Both the position numbers and the translations under genes were made by a program. The notes below the pieces were generated by a model. It searched no databases. It was not told where the DNA came from and saw nothing but the letters and a program-made list of their open reading frames with translations. From positions 925,033 to 989,032 of the forward strand of contig NZ_BLXY01000001.1 of NCBI RefSeq assembly GCF_014193585.1: a DNA stretch of 64,000 nucleotides. Direction: 5' to 3'. This stretch comes from Geomonas paludis. Its GTDB lineage: Bacteria > Desulfobacterota > Desulfuromonadia > Geobacterales > Geobacteraceae. Positions 1-8,597 of this stretch are shown here, piece after piece (positions within the stretch are counted from its first letter, which is position 1; every line of letters starts with the position of its first letter).

Positions 1-1180
1 CCCCTCGCCCCGTTCCGGTGTCGTGTCGGGGCTGCGCCATGTGGAAGGGGAAACGGTGCGGGTGGGCGAGGTCCTGCTGACCCTGGCGGAGCGCCAGGCG
101 GAACCGGCGCCACCGCAACCCCAGGCGCAGGGACAATCGCAATCCCAGGCACAGGGGCAATCGCAATCGCAGGGACAGGGGCAGGCTGCCAGGCCGGCCT
201 CCGTGGGGATCGTGGGCTCTCTCCCGGAGGCGGAGGAGGAGCCGCAATCCGCTGCGGCCGGCATGGCGGGGGCGCCTGCCGGGGCGGTCCCGTCGGCTGC
301 AGTTGCGGCGGGCTCCGGCGAATTCGAGGGACTGGCGACGCCGATGGTGCGCAAGCTGGCGCGCGAGCGGGGCGTCGATCTCAGGAACATCAAGGGGAGC
401 GGGCCGCGCGGCTGCATCAGGCCCGAGGACCTGGAGCGCCAGCCTCCTGCGGCAGGCAAGGTCATGGGGGGCGCCGGGGCGGAGGAGCGGGTGCCGCTGC
501 GCGGCCTGCGCCGCACCATCGCCCGCAACGTGGCCGCCTCCCAGAGGACCACGGCCTTCGTGACCAGCATGGAGGAGGTGGATATCACCGATATCTTCGA
601 GCTGCGCCTCCGGGAACAGGGGGAGGTCGAGTCGCGCGGCACCCACCTTACCTTCCTCCCCTTCTTCATGAAAGCGGTGCAGCATGCCCTGAAGGAGCAC
701 CCGCTCCTGAACGCCTCCATTGACGACGAGGCCCAGGAACTGGTGCTGAAGCGGCACTACCATTTCGGCATCGCGGTGGACACGCCCGAGGGGCTCATGG
801 TCCCGGTGATCCGGGATGTCGACAGGAAGAGCATCATCGAGCTGGCCCAGGCGATCCAGGAGCTGGGGCGCAAGGCCCGCGAGCGGAGCATCGCGCTGGA
901 CGAACTGCGCGGCAGCAGCTTCACCATCACCAACTACGGGCACTTCGGCGGCACCTTCGCCACCCCGATCATCAACTGGCCCGACGTCGCCATCATGGGG
1001 TTCGGGCGCATCGTCGAGCGCCCCTGGGTGCACCGCGGCCAGATCGTCATCAGGAAGATCCTTCCCCTTTCCCTTACCTTCGACCACCGGGCCACCGACG
1101 GCGCCGATGCCGCCAGGTTCCTGGGCAAGGTGCTGCGTTACCTGGAAGACCCCGCCCTGTTGTTCCTCGACTGCGGCTAG
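1..1180 (+). CDS. Dihydrolipoamide acyltransferase (E2), 5'-truncated by the window edge
   Basis: This is the E2 acyltransferase subunit of a 2-oxoacid dehydrogenase complex, which moves an acyl group from lipoamide to CoA in the cytoplasm. The reading frame is open from base 2, so the real start lies upstream of the window. Visible in order are the end of a lipoyl domain (VEGETVRVGEVLLTL), a Gln/Ser/Gly-rich linker at about 90-185 made of short repeats, a peripheral subunit-binding domain at about 330-440 (ATPMVRKLARERGVDL) and the catalytic domain ending in the HxxxDG motif (DHRATDG, near 1082). Whether the complex uses pyruvate or a branched-chain oxoacid cannot be decided, because the E1 and E3 genes are not in view. 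The family call is secure. Confidence 0.93.
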   Translation, partial: PSPRSGVVSGLRHVEGETVRVGEVLLTLAERQAEPAPPQPQAQGQSQSQAQGQSQSQGQGQAARPASVGIVGSLPEAEEEPQSAAAGMAGAPAGAVPSAAVAAGSGEFEGLATPMVRKLARERGVDLRNIKGSGPRGCIRPEDLERQPPAAGKVMGGAGAEERVPLRGLRRTIARNVAASQRTTAFVTSMEEVDITDIFELRLREQGEVESRGTHLTFLPFFMKAVQHALKEHPLLNASIDDEAQELVLKRHYHFGIAVDTPEGLMVPVIRDVDRKSIIELAQAIQELGRKARERSIALDELRGSSFTITNYGHFGGTFATPIINWPDVAIMGFGRIVERPWVHRGQIVIRKILPLSLTFDHRATDGADAARFLGKVLRYLEDPALLFLDCG

Positions 1181-1203
1181 CTGTCCGGCCTGCACCTCTT
1201 TAG

Positions 1204-1231
1204 TTGTTTTCTGCAATGAAAATGGTAGAGT
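1204..1231 (+). promoter_or_regulatory. Candidate sigma-70 promoter for the rhomboid gene
   Basis: TTGTTT at 1204-1209 and TAGAGT at 1226-1231 are separated by 16 bp, just after the E2 stop codon and 33 bp before the rhomboid ATG. The match is moderate. Confidence 0.4.
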
Positions 1232-1263
1232 GGGGCGCGCGATCTTTCTGAGAGGTATCCCCA

Positions 1264-2100
1264 ATGGCTCACCCCTCCATAACCTGTCCCCAATGCGGAC
1301 GCGCCACCGACGCCAGATATTCCTCCTGCCTTTGGTGCGGCGCCGCGCTCCCTCCCTCCGGCGGCAGGGTGATCGAGGTGATGCGTAGCGACCGGGGGGG
1401 CGACCTGGTCATCAACGGCATCATCGTCGCCAACGTGGTCTACTACCTCCTGTCGCTGCTCATCTCCAGCAGGACCGCGCTGGGCGGCGGCATCTTCGGT
1501 TTCCTCTCCCCGGACGACAACAGCCTGGCGCTGCTGGGCGCCACCGGGACCTACCCGGTTTTCCGCTACGGCCTCTGGACGCTCATCTCCGCCAACTACC
1601 TGCACGGCGGGGCGCTGCACATCCTGTTCAACATGATGGCCCTTAGGCAGATCGGCCCCTGGGTCTGCGCAGAGTTCGGCGCGAGCCGCATGTTCGTCAT
1701 CTACACGGTGAGCGGCATCGCCGGGTATCTCCTCTCGGTGCTGGCCGGCGTCACGTTCACCATCGGCGCTTCGGCGGCGGTCTGCGGCCTCATCGGCGCC
1801 CTGTTCTATTTCGGCAAGAGCCGCGGCGGCAACTACGGCCAGGCGGTCTCGCGCGAGGTGAGCGGGTGGTTGATCAGCCTGGTGGTGTTCGGCCTGGTCA
1901 TGCCCGGCATCAACAACTGGGGACATGGCGGCGGCATCGTCGGCGGCATCATTACCGCGAAACTGCTCGGCTACCGGGAGCGGCGCCGCGACAACTCGCT
2001 GCACCACCTGGCGGCCCTCTTCTGCCTGTTGGTCACCGTCGTCGTCCTCGCCTTCGGCGTCTGGAAGGGGATGCAGATCCTCTCCTACCGTCAATCCTGA
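1264..2100 (+). CDS. Rhomboid-family intramembrane serine protease with N-terminal zinc ribbon
   Basis: This 278-residue polytopic membrane protein is predicted to cleave transmembrane substrates inside the bilayer. It begins with a four-cysteine zinc-ribbon motif (C8, C11, C22, C25), followed by the rhomboid fold. The family hallmarks are visible: HGGALHILFN in the second core helix, the catalytic serine in GAS (Ser170) and the catalytic histidine in NWGHGGG (His221). The Ser-His pair is intact, so an active protease is expected. It stands alone between the E2 gene and upp, so the substrate cannot be inferred. The start is the first ATG. Confidence 0.9.
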   Translation: MAHPSITCPQCGRATDARYSSCLWCGAALPPSGGRVIEVMRSDRGGDLVINGIIVANVVYYLLSLLISSRTALGGGIFGFLSPDDNSLALLGATGTYPVFRYGLWTLISANYLHGGALHILFNMMALRQIGPWVCAEFGASRMFVIYTVSGIAGYLLSVLAGVTFTIGASAAVCGLIGALFYFGKSRGGNYGQAVSREVSGWLISLVVFGLVMPGINNWGHGGGIVGGIITAKLLGYRERRRDNSLHHLAALFCLLVTVVVLAFGVWKGMQILSYRQS

Positions 2101-2257
2101 TGCCGCCCTCCCTGCCAACCACCTGTCTCTGAACGTTTTTCCCCCATTGCGGGGCGCAGCAGGCTGCCCGCATCCCGGTGAACAGCACGCCTCCGCCCGT
2201 GGTCTGACCATATCAAACGCAGCCCCCTCCGATTGGCTCCTGTTAATGCGTAACTGC

Positions 2258-2286
2258 TTGTTTGCAGACGTAAAATCCGGTATGGT
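2258..2286 (+). promoter_or_regulatory. Candidate promoter for upp-uraA
   Basis: TTGTTT at 2258-2263 and TATGGT at 2281-2286 have a 17-bp spacer and lie about 30 bp before the upp start. No PyrR-type leader or terminator/antiterminator is obvious in the 215-bp gap. Confidence 0.4.
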
Positions 2287-2315
2287 AAGACCAAAATTTT
2301 CCACGGGAGAGCCAG

Positions 2316-2945
2316 ATGAGCGTCCACGAAGTAAACCACCCCCTGGTGAAGCACAAGATAGGCCTGATGCGGGAGTCCGGTATCAGCACCAAAAAGTTCC
2401 GCGAGCTCACCGCCGAGATAGCCTGCCTGCTTGCCTACGAGGCCACCCGCGACTTCGCGCTGGAGCCCCGTGCCATCACCGGTTGGGACGGCAGCACCAT
2501 CGAGATCCAGCAGATCAAGGGGAAGAAGGTGACCGTGGTGCCCATCCTGCGCGCCGGCATCGGCATGCTGGAAGGGGTCCTCGACATGATCCCCAACGCC
2601 AAGGTGAGCGTGGTGGGCCTGGCCCGGAACGAGGAGACCCTGGAGGCGCACACCTACTTCGAGCGCTTCGTGGGCAAACTGGACGAGCGCCTGGCGCTGA
2701 TCATCGATCCCATGCTCGCCACCGGCGGGTCCATGGCCGCCACCATCGAGATGCTCAGGAAAAGCGGCTGCCGCCAGATCCGCGTGCTCTGCCTGGTGGC
2801 GGCGCCGGAGGGGCTTGCGAAGATCACCTCGGCCTATCCCGACATCGACATCTACGTGGCCGCCATCGATCAGCGGCTCAACGAGCACGGTTACATCCTG
2901 CCCGGCCTGGGCGACGCCGGCGACAAGATCTTCGGCACCAAGTAA
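2316..2945 (+). CDS. upp: Uracil phosphoribosyltransferase
   Basis: This enzyme converts uracil and PRPP to UMP in the pyrimidine salvage pathway. The protein is 209 residues, the usual length for Upp. The PRPP-binding loop is present ([12 protein letters not shown]), as is the C-terminal uracil-binding segment ([17 protein letters not shown]). The start ATG follows a GGGAGA ribosome-binding site. The uracil permease gene starts 62 bp downstream on the same strand, so uptake and phosphoribosylation are probably co-transcribed. Confidence 0.97.
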   Translation: MSVHEVNHPLVKHKIGLMRESGISTKKFRELTAEIACLLAYEATRDFALEPRAITGWDGSTIEIQQIKGKKVTVVPILRAGIGMLEGVLDMIPNAKVSVVGLARNEETLEAHTYFERFVGKLDERLALIIDPMLATGGSMAATIEMLRKSGCRQIRVLCLVAAPEGLAKITSAYPDIDIYVAAIDQRLNEHGYILPGLGDAGDKIFGTK

Positions 2946-3007
2946 CACCCCTGCTGCATTCAAGCGGGGGTGTCCCCTCCGTATCATTTCCTTGCGAGGT
3001 CAATTGC

Positions 3008-4288
3008 ATGTCTGAAGTAAAAGAACCGGTCTGGCGCCAGGCGCTGTCCGGCGCGCAGATCCTTTTTGTCGCCTTCGGCGCGCTGGTGCTGGTGCCGATC
3101 CTCACCGGCCTGAACCCGAGCATGGCCCTTCTGGGCGCGGGTATGGGCACCATCATCTTCCAACTCTGCACCAAGCGCCAGGTCCCCATCTTCCTGGGGT
3201 CCTCCTTCGCCTTCATCGCGCCCATCATCTACAGCGTACAGACCTGGGGCCTTCCCTCGACCCTGGCGGGCCTCTTCGCCGCCGGCTGGCTCTACCTCGC
3301 CTTCTCGCTCGCCATCTACCTGCGCGGCGCGGATTTCGTGCACCGCATCATGCCGCCGGTCGTGGTCGGTCCCATCATCATGATCATCGGCCTGGGCCTG
3401 GCCAACGTGGCGGTCAACATGGCCATGGGCAAGACCGGTGACGGCAAGGCGGTTCTGGTCGACTACAACACCGCGCTCCTCGTGGCCGGCATCTCGCTTG
3501 CCACCACCGCCGCCGTGGCGGTGCGCGCCCGCGGCATCTTCCGGCTGCTGCCGGTCCTCTCCGGCGTCGCCGTAGGCTACGCGCTCTCCATCTTCCTGGG
3601 CCTCGTGGACTTCTCCAAGATCGCTGCCGCACCGTGGCTGGAAGTGCCCAAGTTCGTGACGCCCGAGTGGAACTGGTCCGCGGTCCTGTTCATGATCCCG
3701 GTCGCCCTGGCCCCCGCCATCGAGCATGTCGGCGACGTGGTCGCCATCGGCGCCGTGACCGGCAAGGACTACACGGAGAAGCCGGGCCTGCACCGCACCA
3801 TGCTGGGCGACGGCCTCGCGGTCTGCGCCGCGGCGCTCGTGGGCGGCCCCCCGGTCACCACCTACGCCGAGGTCACCGGCGCGGTCATGATCACCCGCTG
3901 CTACAACCCGGTCATCATGACCTGGGCCGCCGGCTTCGCCATCGTGATGGCCTTCTTCGGGAAGTTCAACGCCATTCTGCAGTCCATACCGGTGCCGGTC
4001 ATGGGGGGCATCATGATGCTGCTGTTCGGCTCCATCGCCTCGGTAGGTCTGAACACCCTGATCCATGCCCAGGTCGACATGCACCGCCCGCGCAACCTGG
4101 TCATCGTCTCGCTGGTGCTGGTCTTCGGTATCGGTGGGCTCAGCATCAACGTCGCCGGTCAGCACCTGCACGGCGTGAGCCTGTGCGGCATCGCCGCCAT
4201 TCTCTTGAACCTGCTGCTTCCGAAAGGCGAGGCCGCCCCGATGGGTGGCGACGCCGTCGAGGAAGAGCCGGAGGAGACCGTGGCGTAA
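3008..4288 (+). CDS. uraA: Uracil permease (NCS2 family)
   Basis: This nucleobase:cation symporter of 426 residues brings uracil into the cell. It is almost wholly hydrophobic and consistent with the 14-segment NCS2 fold. Family motifs are visible: an acidic segment after EHVGDVVAIGAV, and GGPPVTTYAEVTGAV in the substrate region. The open frame extends far upstream through upp, but the family N-terminus (MSEVKEPVWRQ) and a sensible spacer after upp place the start at 3008. The C-terminus carries an acidic tail (EEEPEETVA). An intrinsic terminator follows. Xanthine specificity is less likely given the adjacent upp. Confidence 0.94.
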   Translation: MSEVKEPVWRQALSGAQILFVAFGALVLVPILTGLNPSMALLGAGMGTIIFQLCTKRQVPIFLGSSFAFIAPIIYSVQTWGLPSTLAGLFAAGWLYLAFSLAIYLRGADFVHRIMPPVVVGPIIMIIGLGLANVAVNMAMGKTGDGKAVLVDYNTALLVAGISLATTAAVAVRARGIFRLLPVLSGVAVGYALSIFLGLVDFSKIAAAPWLEVPKFVTPEWNWSAVLFMIPVALAPAIEHVGDVVAIGAVTGKDYTEKPGLHRTMLGDGLAVCAAALVGGPPVTTYAEVTGAVMITRCYNPVIMTWAAGFAIVMAFFGKFNAILQSIPVPVMGGIMMLLFGSIASVGLNTLIHAQVDMHRPRNLVIVSLVLVFGIGGLSINVAGQHLHGVSLCGIAAILLNLLLPKGEAAPMGGDAVEEEPEETVA

Positions 4289-4315
4289 GCCACCGCCAAA
4301 CTGCAACAGACACCG

Positions 4316-4349
4316 AGCGCTGGTCCTGGAAAGGACCGGCGCTTTTTTA
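4316..4349 (+). terminator. Rho-independent terminator after uraA
   Basis: An 11-bp stem (AGCGCTGGTCC/GGACCGGCGCT) with a 6-nt loop is followed by six T residues. Confidence 0.85.
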
Positions 4350-4354
4350 TTGGT

Positions 4355-4467
4355 CTCCCCCTCCCTTGACGGGAGGGGGCCGGGGGGGTGGGTGAAGCTG
4401 CAACATCCGGGAAAGAGATGGCGCCTTCCCCCACCCCCTGTCCCCCTCCCGCAGGGGGCGGGGGGAA
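4355..4467. repeat. GC-rich palindromic repeat (CCCTCCC...GGGAGGG type)
   Basis: Two GC-rich hairpins (one at 4355-4390, one at 4424-4467) fill most of the 325-bp gap between uraA and the bacterioferritin gene. The segment CCCCCTCCCTTGACGG recurs near 30545, so this belongs to a dispersed family seen in at least six gaps of the window. Confidence 0.6.
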
Positions 4468-4539
4468 AGGCGGACTTCCCCTGCTTTGGGCTATTACCAC
4501 GGCAGGTCTTTGCCTCTCACCTCTTAAATCCCTTCCCAA

Positions 4540-4567
4540 TTGCCAACCCCTCCGGCGCGGGTATAAT
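4540..4567 (+). promoter_or_regulatory. Sigma-70 promoter for bacterioferritin
   Basis: TTGCCA at 4540-4545 and a perfect TATAAT at 4562-4567 have a 16-bp spacer. The leader to the ATG is about 100 nt. No Fur-box-like dyad was recognised. Confidence 0.6.
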
Positions 4568-4674
4568 CTATTCGTTTTAAATTAGAATAAATTAACCAGT
4601 TTAGCCGGCGCACCCTTTCGGTTGCCGGAAGCGAACCGCGCCCGCAGCCGCCGGGCGCAAAAAGGAGGTCGTCC

Positions 4675-5142
4675 ATGAAGGGAAACGAGAGGGTGATCGA
4701 GCAGTTGAACGTACGCCTGGCGGAGGAGCTGACCGCGACCAACCAGTACATGGTGCATGCGGAGATGTGTGAGAACTGGGGCTACAAGAGGCTCTACGCC
4801 GCCGTCCGGGAGCGCGCCATCAGCGAGATGAAGCACGCGGAGAAGCTGATCGAGCGGATCCTGTTCCTGGAGGGGAGGCCCATCGTGAGCAGGCTGGACC
4901 CGATCCACATCGGCGGCGAGATACCGAAGATGCACCAGTTCGACCACGCCCTCGAGGAGAGCGCCATCAAGGGGTACAACGAGAGCATCAAGCTGGCCAT
5001 GGAGTTGGGGGACAACGGGACCAAGGAACTGCTGGAATCGATCCTCAAGCAGGAAGAGGATCACATCGACGACATCGAGGCCCAACTGGACCAGATCTCC
5101 CAGATGGGGGTGCAGAACTACCTGGTGGACCAGGTCGGCTGA
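4675..5142 (+). CDS. bfr: Bacterioferritin
   Basis: This 155-residue protein forms a cage that oxidises and stores iron in the cytoplasm. All six ferroxidase ligands of the family are present at canonical positions: Glu18, Glu51, His54, Glu94, Glu127 and His130. Met52, the haem ligand between subunits, is also present, which separates it from plain ferritins. An AAAGGAGG ribosome-binding site precedes the ATG. No bacterioferritin-associated ferredoxin is adjacent. A strong terminator follows, so it is a single-gene unit. Confidence 0.97.
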   Translation: MKGNERVIEQLNVRLAEELTATNQYMVHAEMCENWGYKRLYAAVRERAISEMKHAEKLIERILFLEGRPIVSRLDPIHIGGEIPKMHQFDHALEESAIKGYNESIKLAMELGDNGTKELLESILKQEEDHIDDIEAQLDQISQMGVQNYLVDQVG

Positions 5143-5170
5143 GGGCGGGTTGTTGCGCCACGATGAGAGC

Positions 5171-5201
5171 GGGCGCCGGGAAGATTCCCGGCGCCCTTTT
5201 T
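5171..5201. terminator. Terminator between convergent bfr and PAS gene
   Basis: A 10-bp GC stem (GGGCGCCGGG/CCCGGCGCCC) is followed by five T residues on the plus strand. It can serve bfr and may also stop the convergent PAS transcript, although its minus-strand tail has no T tract. Confidence 0.8.
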
Positions 5202-5211
5202 CGCGCCCACA

Positions 5212-5652
5212 TCAGGCGCCCTGTGCCTTTTCCAACTCGGCCAGGCGCGCCCGCAGCGTCTTTTCCTTCTGCCACCGGGCGGTGACGTCCCGCATCACGG
5301 CCACGGTCCCGGCCACTTTCCCTTCGGCATCCCTGATGATGGTCATGGAGAACTCGGTCGAGATGCGCGTGCCGTCCTTTTTCAGGGCGGGGGCCGCCAG
5401 CAGTTCCTTCGCGTAGCGCGTGGTGCCGGTCTCCATGACACGGTAGTACCCCTCCCAGTGACGGGGGCGCTGGTTCTCCGGGATGAAGATATCCAGCGAC
5501 TGCCCCAGCGCCTCCTCGGCGCTGAACCCCAGCATCTCTTCCGCTCCCTTGTTCCACAGTCTGATCAAACCTTCCCTGTCAGAGAAGATGATGGCGTCGT
5601 TGCAGTTCTGTACCAGTTGCCGGTACAGCTCCTGTTCGTTCATCTCGTTCAT
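5212..5652 (-). CDS. Single PAS-domain protein
   Basis: This 146-residue soluble protein is one PAS domain followed by a short coiled-coil tail. The PAS core is recognisable from DAIIFSDREGLIRLWNKGAE through VAVMRDVTARW. There is no output domain, so it may act by binding a partner, or as a ligand or redox sensor whose partner is elsewhere. The start chosen is the ATG at 5652, preceded by GGGAGG. An upstream in-frame start is possible but has no ribosome-binding site. The signal it senses is unknown. It is monocistronic and convergent with bfr. Confidence 0.75.
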   Translation of the reverse strand: MNEMNEQELYRQLVQNCNDAIIFSDREGLIRLWNKGAEEMLGFSAEEALGQSLDIFIPENQRPRHWEGYYRVMETGTTRYAKELLAAPALKKDGTRISTEFSMTIIRDAEGKVAGTVAVMRDVTARWQKEKTLRARLAELEKAQGA

Positions 5653-5791
5653 GGCTCCCTCCCGTGCTGTTTTATTGCAATGATACCATCCCTGGCACAA
5701 CCGGCTCTTGACTGAAATCAAAAAGCGAGAGCGCGCGACGTGAGTGATATAAAGGGCGGAATTAAATATTCATAATTTTAAACGACGTTTC

Positions 5792-5819
5792 TAAAGGTGC
5801 AGTAAACAGTTGCCGATAC
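5792..5819 (+). promoter_or_regulatory. FliA (sigma-28)-like promoter for the chemoreceptor
   Basis: TAAA at 5792-5795 and GCCGATAC at 5812-5819 match the flagellar sigma-28 consensus (TAAA-N15-GCCGATAA) with a 16-bp spacer. The chemotaxis gene starts 44 bp downstream, which fits flagellar-regulon control. Confidence 0.6.
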
Positions 5820-5862
5820 TGACACCAATGACAGAGGACTCTGGGGTCCATCAGGAGGCGTG

Positions 5863-7944
5863 ATGTTCAAGAACAAGCTGATGCACAAGATCCTCGCGAT
5901 CATCGGCGTGAACCTGTTGGTCGGCATCGCCATAGTAGGATGCCTGGCGATCTGGCTCCAGTACAGTTCCACAATGAAGTTGCAGGAGCAGAACAGCCGC
6001 ACCATGTCGGCGGTGATCATCGACGAGATCAAGTCTTTCATGATGAAGGACGACTCGAAGTCGGTGCTTAACCTGGCCAAGACGGCGAAGGATCAGAACT
6101 TCGGCTTCGACCTGCAGATTTTCGGCAAGGACGGCAAGGATCCAGTCTCCGGGACTGTCAACAAGGACGTCACGGAAAGTTTCGCCACCGGCAAGCGGGT
6201 CGAGAAACGGGAGGTGGTCGGCGGGGTCCATACCCTGCGCGCCGCGGTCCCGATGAAGAACGAGCAGCGCTGCCAGCAGTGCCATGATGCCGGCGATAAG
6301 TACCTGGGCGCCGTTTTGCTCACCTCCTCGCTGGAGGACGGCTACCGCAGCGCAGTGAAGATGATTGCCATACTGGTGGGGGCAGGGTGCGTCTTTTTCA
6401 TCTGTATGATGGGGGGGATGTACTTCTTCTTCAGGAAGTCGGTGATGCGTGAGATCCTCTTCTTCTCCGAGAAGCTCAAGGACATCGCGGAAGGGGAGGG
6501 AGACCTCACCAAGGAGATACCGGTACGTTCCGGCGACGAGATCGGCGACCTAGCGCGCCACATCAACCACCTGGTCCAAAAGCTGCGCGAGACGATCACG
6601 GTGCTCTACGACCTGGCCGAAAGCATCTCTATCTCGCTGTGCCATGTCTCAAGCCGTGCCGCCAAGACGGTGGTTTCGGCGGCGGACCAGAAGCAGCGGT
6701 CCGAGGCGGTCGCCGTGGCCACTGAGGAGATGGCGGCGACCCTCAACGTCGTTGCCGGCAACACCCATAAGGCCGCGGAGTTCTCCTCGGAGGTCGATGA
6801 TGCGGCCAGCCGGGGCATGGGCGTCGTGGACAGCGCCTGCAACTCGATCACCATGATCAGGGAGAACGTGGTACAGACCCTGGGCACCGTGGAACGGTTG
6901 GAGGCGTCGTCGGCGCAGATCGGCGACATCATCGTCCTCATCGAGGACATCGCCGACCAGACCAAGCTCCTGGCCCTCAACGCCGCTATCGAGGCGGCGC
7001 GCGCCGGTGAGCATGGCCGTGGATTTGCCGTGGTCGCGGACGAGGTGAAGATGCTTTCCGAGAAGACGGCGACGTCCACCAAGGAAATCGCCAAGATCAT
7101 CACCAACATCCAGATCGAGAGCCGCGAGGCCGCCCGCTCCATCACCGAGGAGCAGGGGCGCGTGGAAGACGGCGTCGAGAAGTCGGCCGCCGCGCGGGAG
7201 TGCCTGGAGCGGATCCTGGGGCTGGCGGGCGAAACGGCGCAGCTCATCAACCAGATCGCCTCCGCCACCGAGGAACAAAGTGCCACCACCAACGAGATCG
7301 CGGAAAAGATCCACAACGTCTCCAACTCCGCCTCCGGGGTGCATGAGGACATGCTGGAAAGCGACCGGGCCTTCACCGATCTCACCCGGGTGGCGGAGCA
7401 GATCTTCTCGACGGTGGGAAAATTCAGCGTCGGCAACCGCCACGATGAGATGAAGGCGCTCGCCACCGAGCTGCGGGACAAGCTGACCGCGACCATCGAG
7501 CAGGGGGTGGCCTCCGGCAGGATCTCCACGGCCGACCTCTTCGACCGCAACTACCGCCCCATTGCCGACACGTCCCCCCAGAAATATCACACCGCCTTCG
7601 ACAGCTTCTTCGACCAGTACGTCTCGCCGGTGCAGGAGGAAGTCCTGGGGCGCAAGGGGACCATCTTCTTCGCCATCTGCGTCGACGACCACGGCTACGT
7701 CCCCTGCCACAACCTGCGCTACTCCAAGCCGCTCACCGGCGACCCGGAAACCGACAAGGTGAACAACCGGACCAAGCGGATCTTCGACGACAAGACCGGG
7801 CTCAAGGCCGCCCAGAACATGGAGCCGTACCTGCTGCAGACCTACATGAGGGATACCGGTGAGATCATGAACGACATCTCCACCCCCATCATGATCAACA
7901 ACCGGCACTGGGGCGCGGTCCGGCTCGGGTATCTCGCCAAGTAG
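5863..7944 (+). CDS. Methyl-accepting chemotaxis protein with periplasmic c-type haem motif
   Basis: This is a 693-residue inner-membrane chemoreceptor. A first membrane segment (about residues 8-32) is followed by a periplasmic sensor of about 130 residues that contains CQQCH (Cys137, Cys140, His141), a covalent c-type haem site. A second membrane segment (about 162-187), a HAMP domain and the cytoplasmic signalling hairpin (near 362-410, with [20 protein letters not shown]) follow. The C-terminal 130 residues form an extra domain (from about FDRNYRPI to the end) of a type found at the end of some MCPs. Haem in the sensor suggests redox or gas sensing, by analogy with known Geobacter haem sensors. 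The ATG at 5863 fits AGGAGG better than the adjacent GTG. Confidence 0.92.
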   Translation: MFKNKLMHKILAIIGVNLLVGIAIVGCLAIWLQYSSTMKLQEQNSRTMSAVIIDEIKSFMMKDDSKSVLNLAKTAKDQNFGFDLQIFGKDGKDPVSGTVNKDVTESFATGKRVEKREVVGGVHTLRAAVPMKNEQRCQQCHDAGDKYLGAVLLTSSLEDGYRSAVKMIAILVGAGCVFFICMMGGMYFFFRKSVMREILFFSEKLKDIAEGEGDLTKEIPVRSGDEIGDLARHINHLVQKLRETITVLYDLAESISISLCHVSSRAAKTVVSAADQKQRSEAVAVATEEMAATLNVVAGNTHKAAEFSSEVDDAASRGMGVVDSACNSITMIRENVVQTLGTVERLEASSAQIGDIIVLIEDIADQTKLLALNAAIEAARAGEHGRGFAVVADEVKMLSEKTATSTKEIAKIITNIQIESREAARSITEEQGRVEDGVEKSAAARECLERILGLAGETAQLINQIASATEEQSATTNEIAEKIHNVSNSASGVHEDMLESDRAFTDLTRVAEQIFSTVGKFSVGNRHDEMKALATELRDKLTATIEQGVASGRISTADLFDRNYRPIADTSPQKYHTAFDSFFDQYVSPVQEEVLGRKGTIFFAICVDDHGYVPCHNLRYSKPLTGDPETDKVNNRTKRIFDDKTGLKAAQNMEPYLLQTYMRDTGEIMNDISTPIMINNRHWGAVRLGYLAK

Positions 7945-8302
7945 CTTCGCACCACATTGCTAGCTGGGGGGCGCGTGGAGCGGCCCCGTATCGTGCCGGT
8001 CGGCGTCCTGCGTAGCCACCGGCGGCCCCCCTTTTGTTTTATTTTTGCGTACGACGCACGGCCATCTCTTTCCGCTACGGCAGCTCCGGGGGGGGCGGGG
8101 GGCGCAGCGGCCGCCCCTTGTTTCAGCCGCCGGTCCGCCCCACGCCGCCGGGGCGGCGTCCCCATAGAGGGGCAGAATTGAAAAGAAAAGTTCCGTCAGC
8201 GGTCCAAGTCCCTCCTTCATGAAAATACCCAATTTAACAGAATAAACGTCCGCGCCGGTCGCCGGAGCGGTGTCCCGGGGAACACGAAACAACTTTTTAT
8301 TC

Positions 8303-8348
8303 TTGACGTGAACGGCAAGTTCAGATTAGATTGCATACTGTATACATT
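8303..8348 (+). promoter_or_regulatory. Distal promoter with overlapping palindromic operator, upstream of the CoA transferase
   Basis: TTGACG at 8303-8308 and TTAGAT at 8326-8331 have a 17-bp spacer. Overlapping the -10 is a 19-bp imperfect dyad at 8330-8348, ATTGCATACTGTATACATT, whose half-sites match at 7 of 9 positions. Its GTATAC core resembles GntR/FCD-type operators. The placement suits repression. The rest of the 650-bp gap (7945-8300) is GC-rich and shows no gene. Confidence 0.5.
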
Positions 8349-8426
8349 GCCGCATTGCCCGCTCAGAGGCGCAGGATGGCCTGTGAGGGGGGGGGAGACC
8401 GGTAGGCGGGCAGCAGGGGTTTTTAG

Positions 8427-8455
8427 TTGACTCAATGGCCTCCCTTAAGTAGAAT
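8427..8455 (+). promoter_or_regulatory. Proximal sigma-70 promoter for the CoA transferase
   Basis: TTGACT at 8427-8432 and TAGAAT at 8450-8455 have an ideal 17-bp spacer. The leader to the ATG is about 135 nt. Confidence 0.6.
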
Positions 8456-8597
8456 CCGGTTCTAATTTTTTACCGAATCTTGAAAAAAGACCGTCAGGCA
8501 TGATGTTTGGCCGGCGCGGATCGGCGGCAAAAAACATGTGATTTGTCAGCTTTAGGCTGATTTGGTTGTAAACATCAAAACAAAACAGGAGGCAGAT

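Noticed and set aside
1925-3007. N-terminal extension of the uraA frame through upp
   Set aside because: The frame is open by chance; upp is certain in another frame, and UraA family proteins start at the chosen site.
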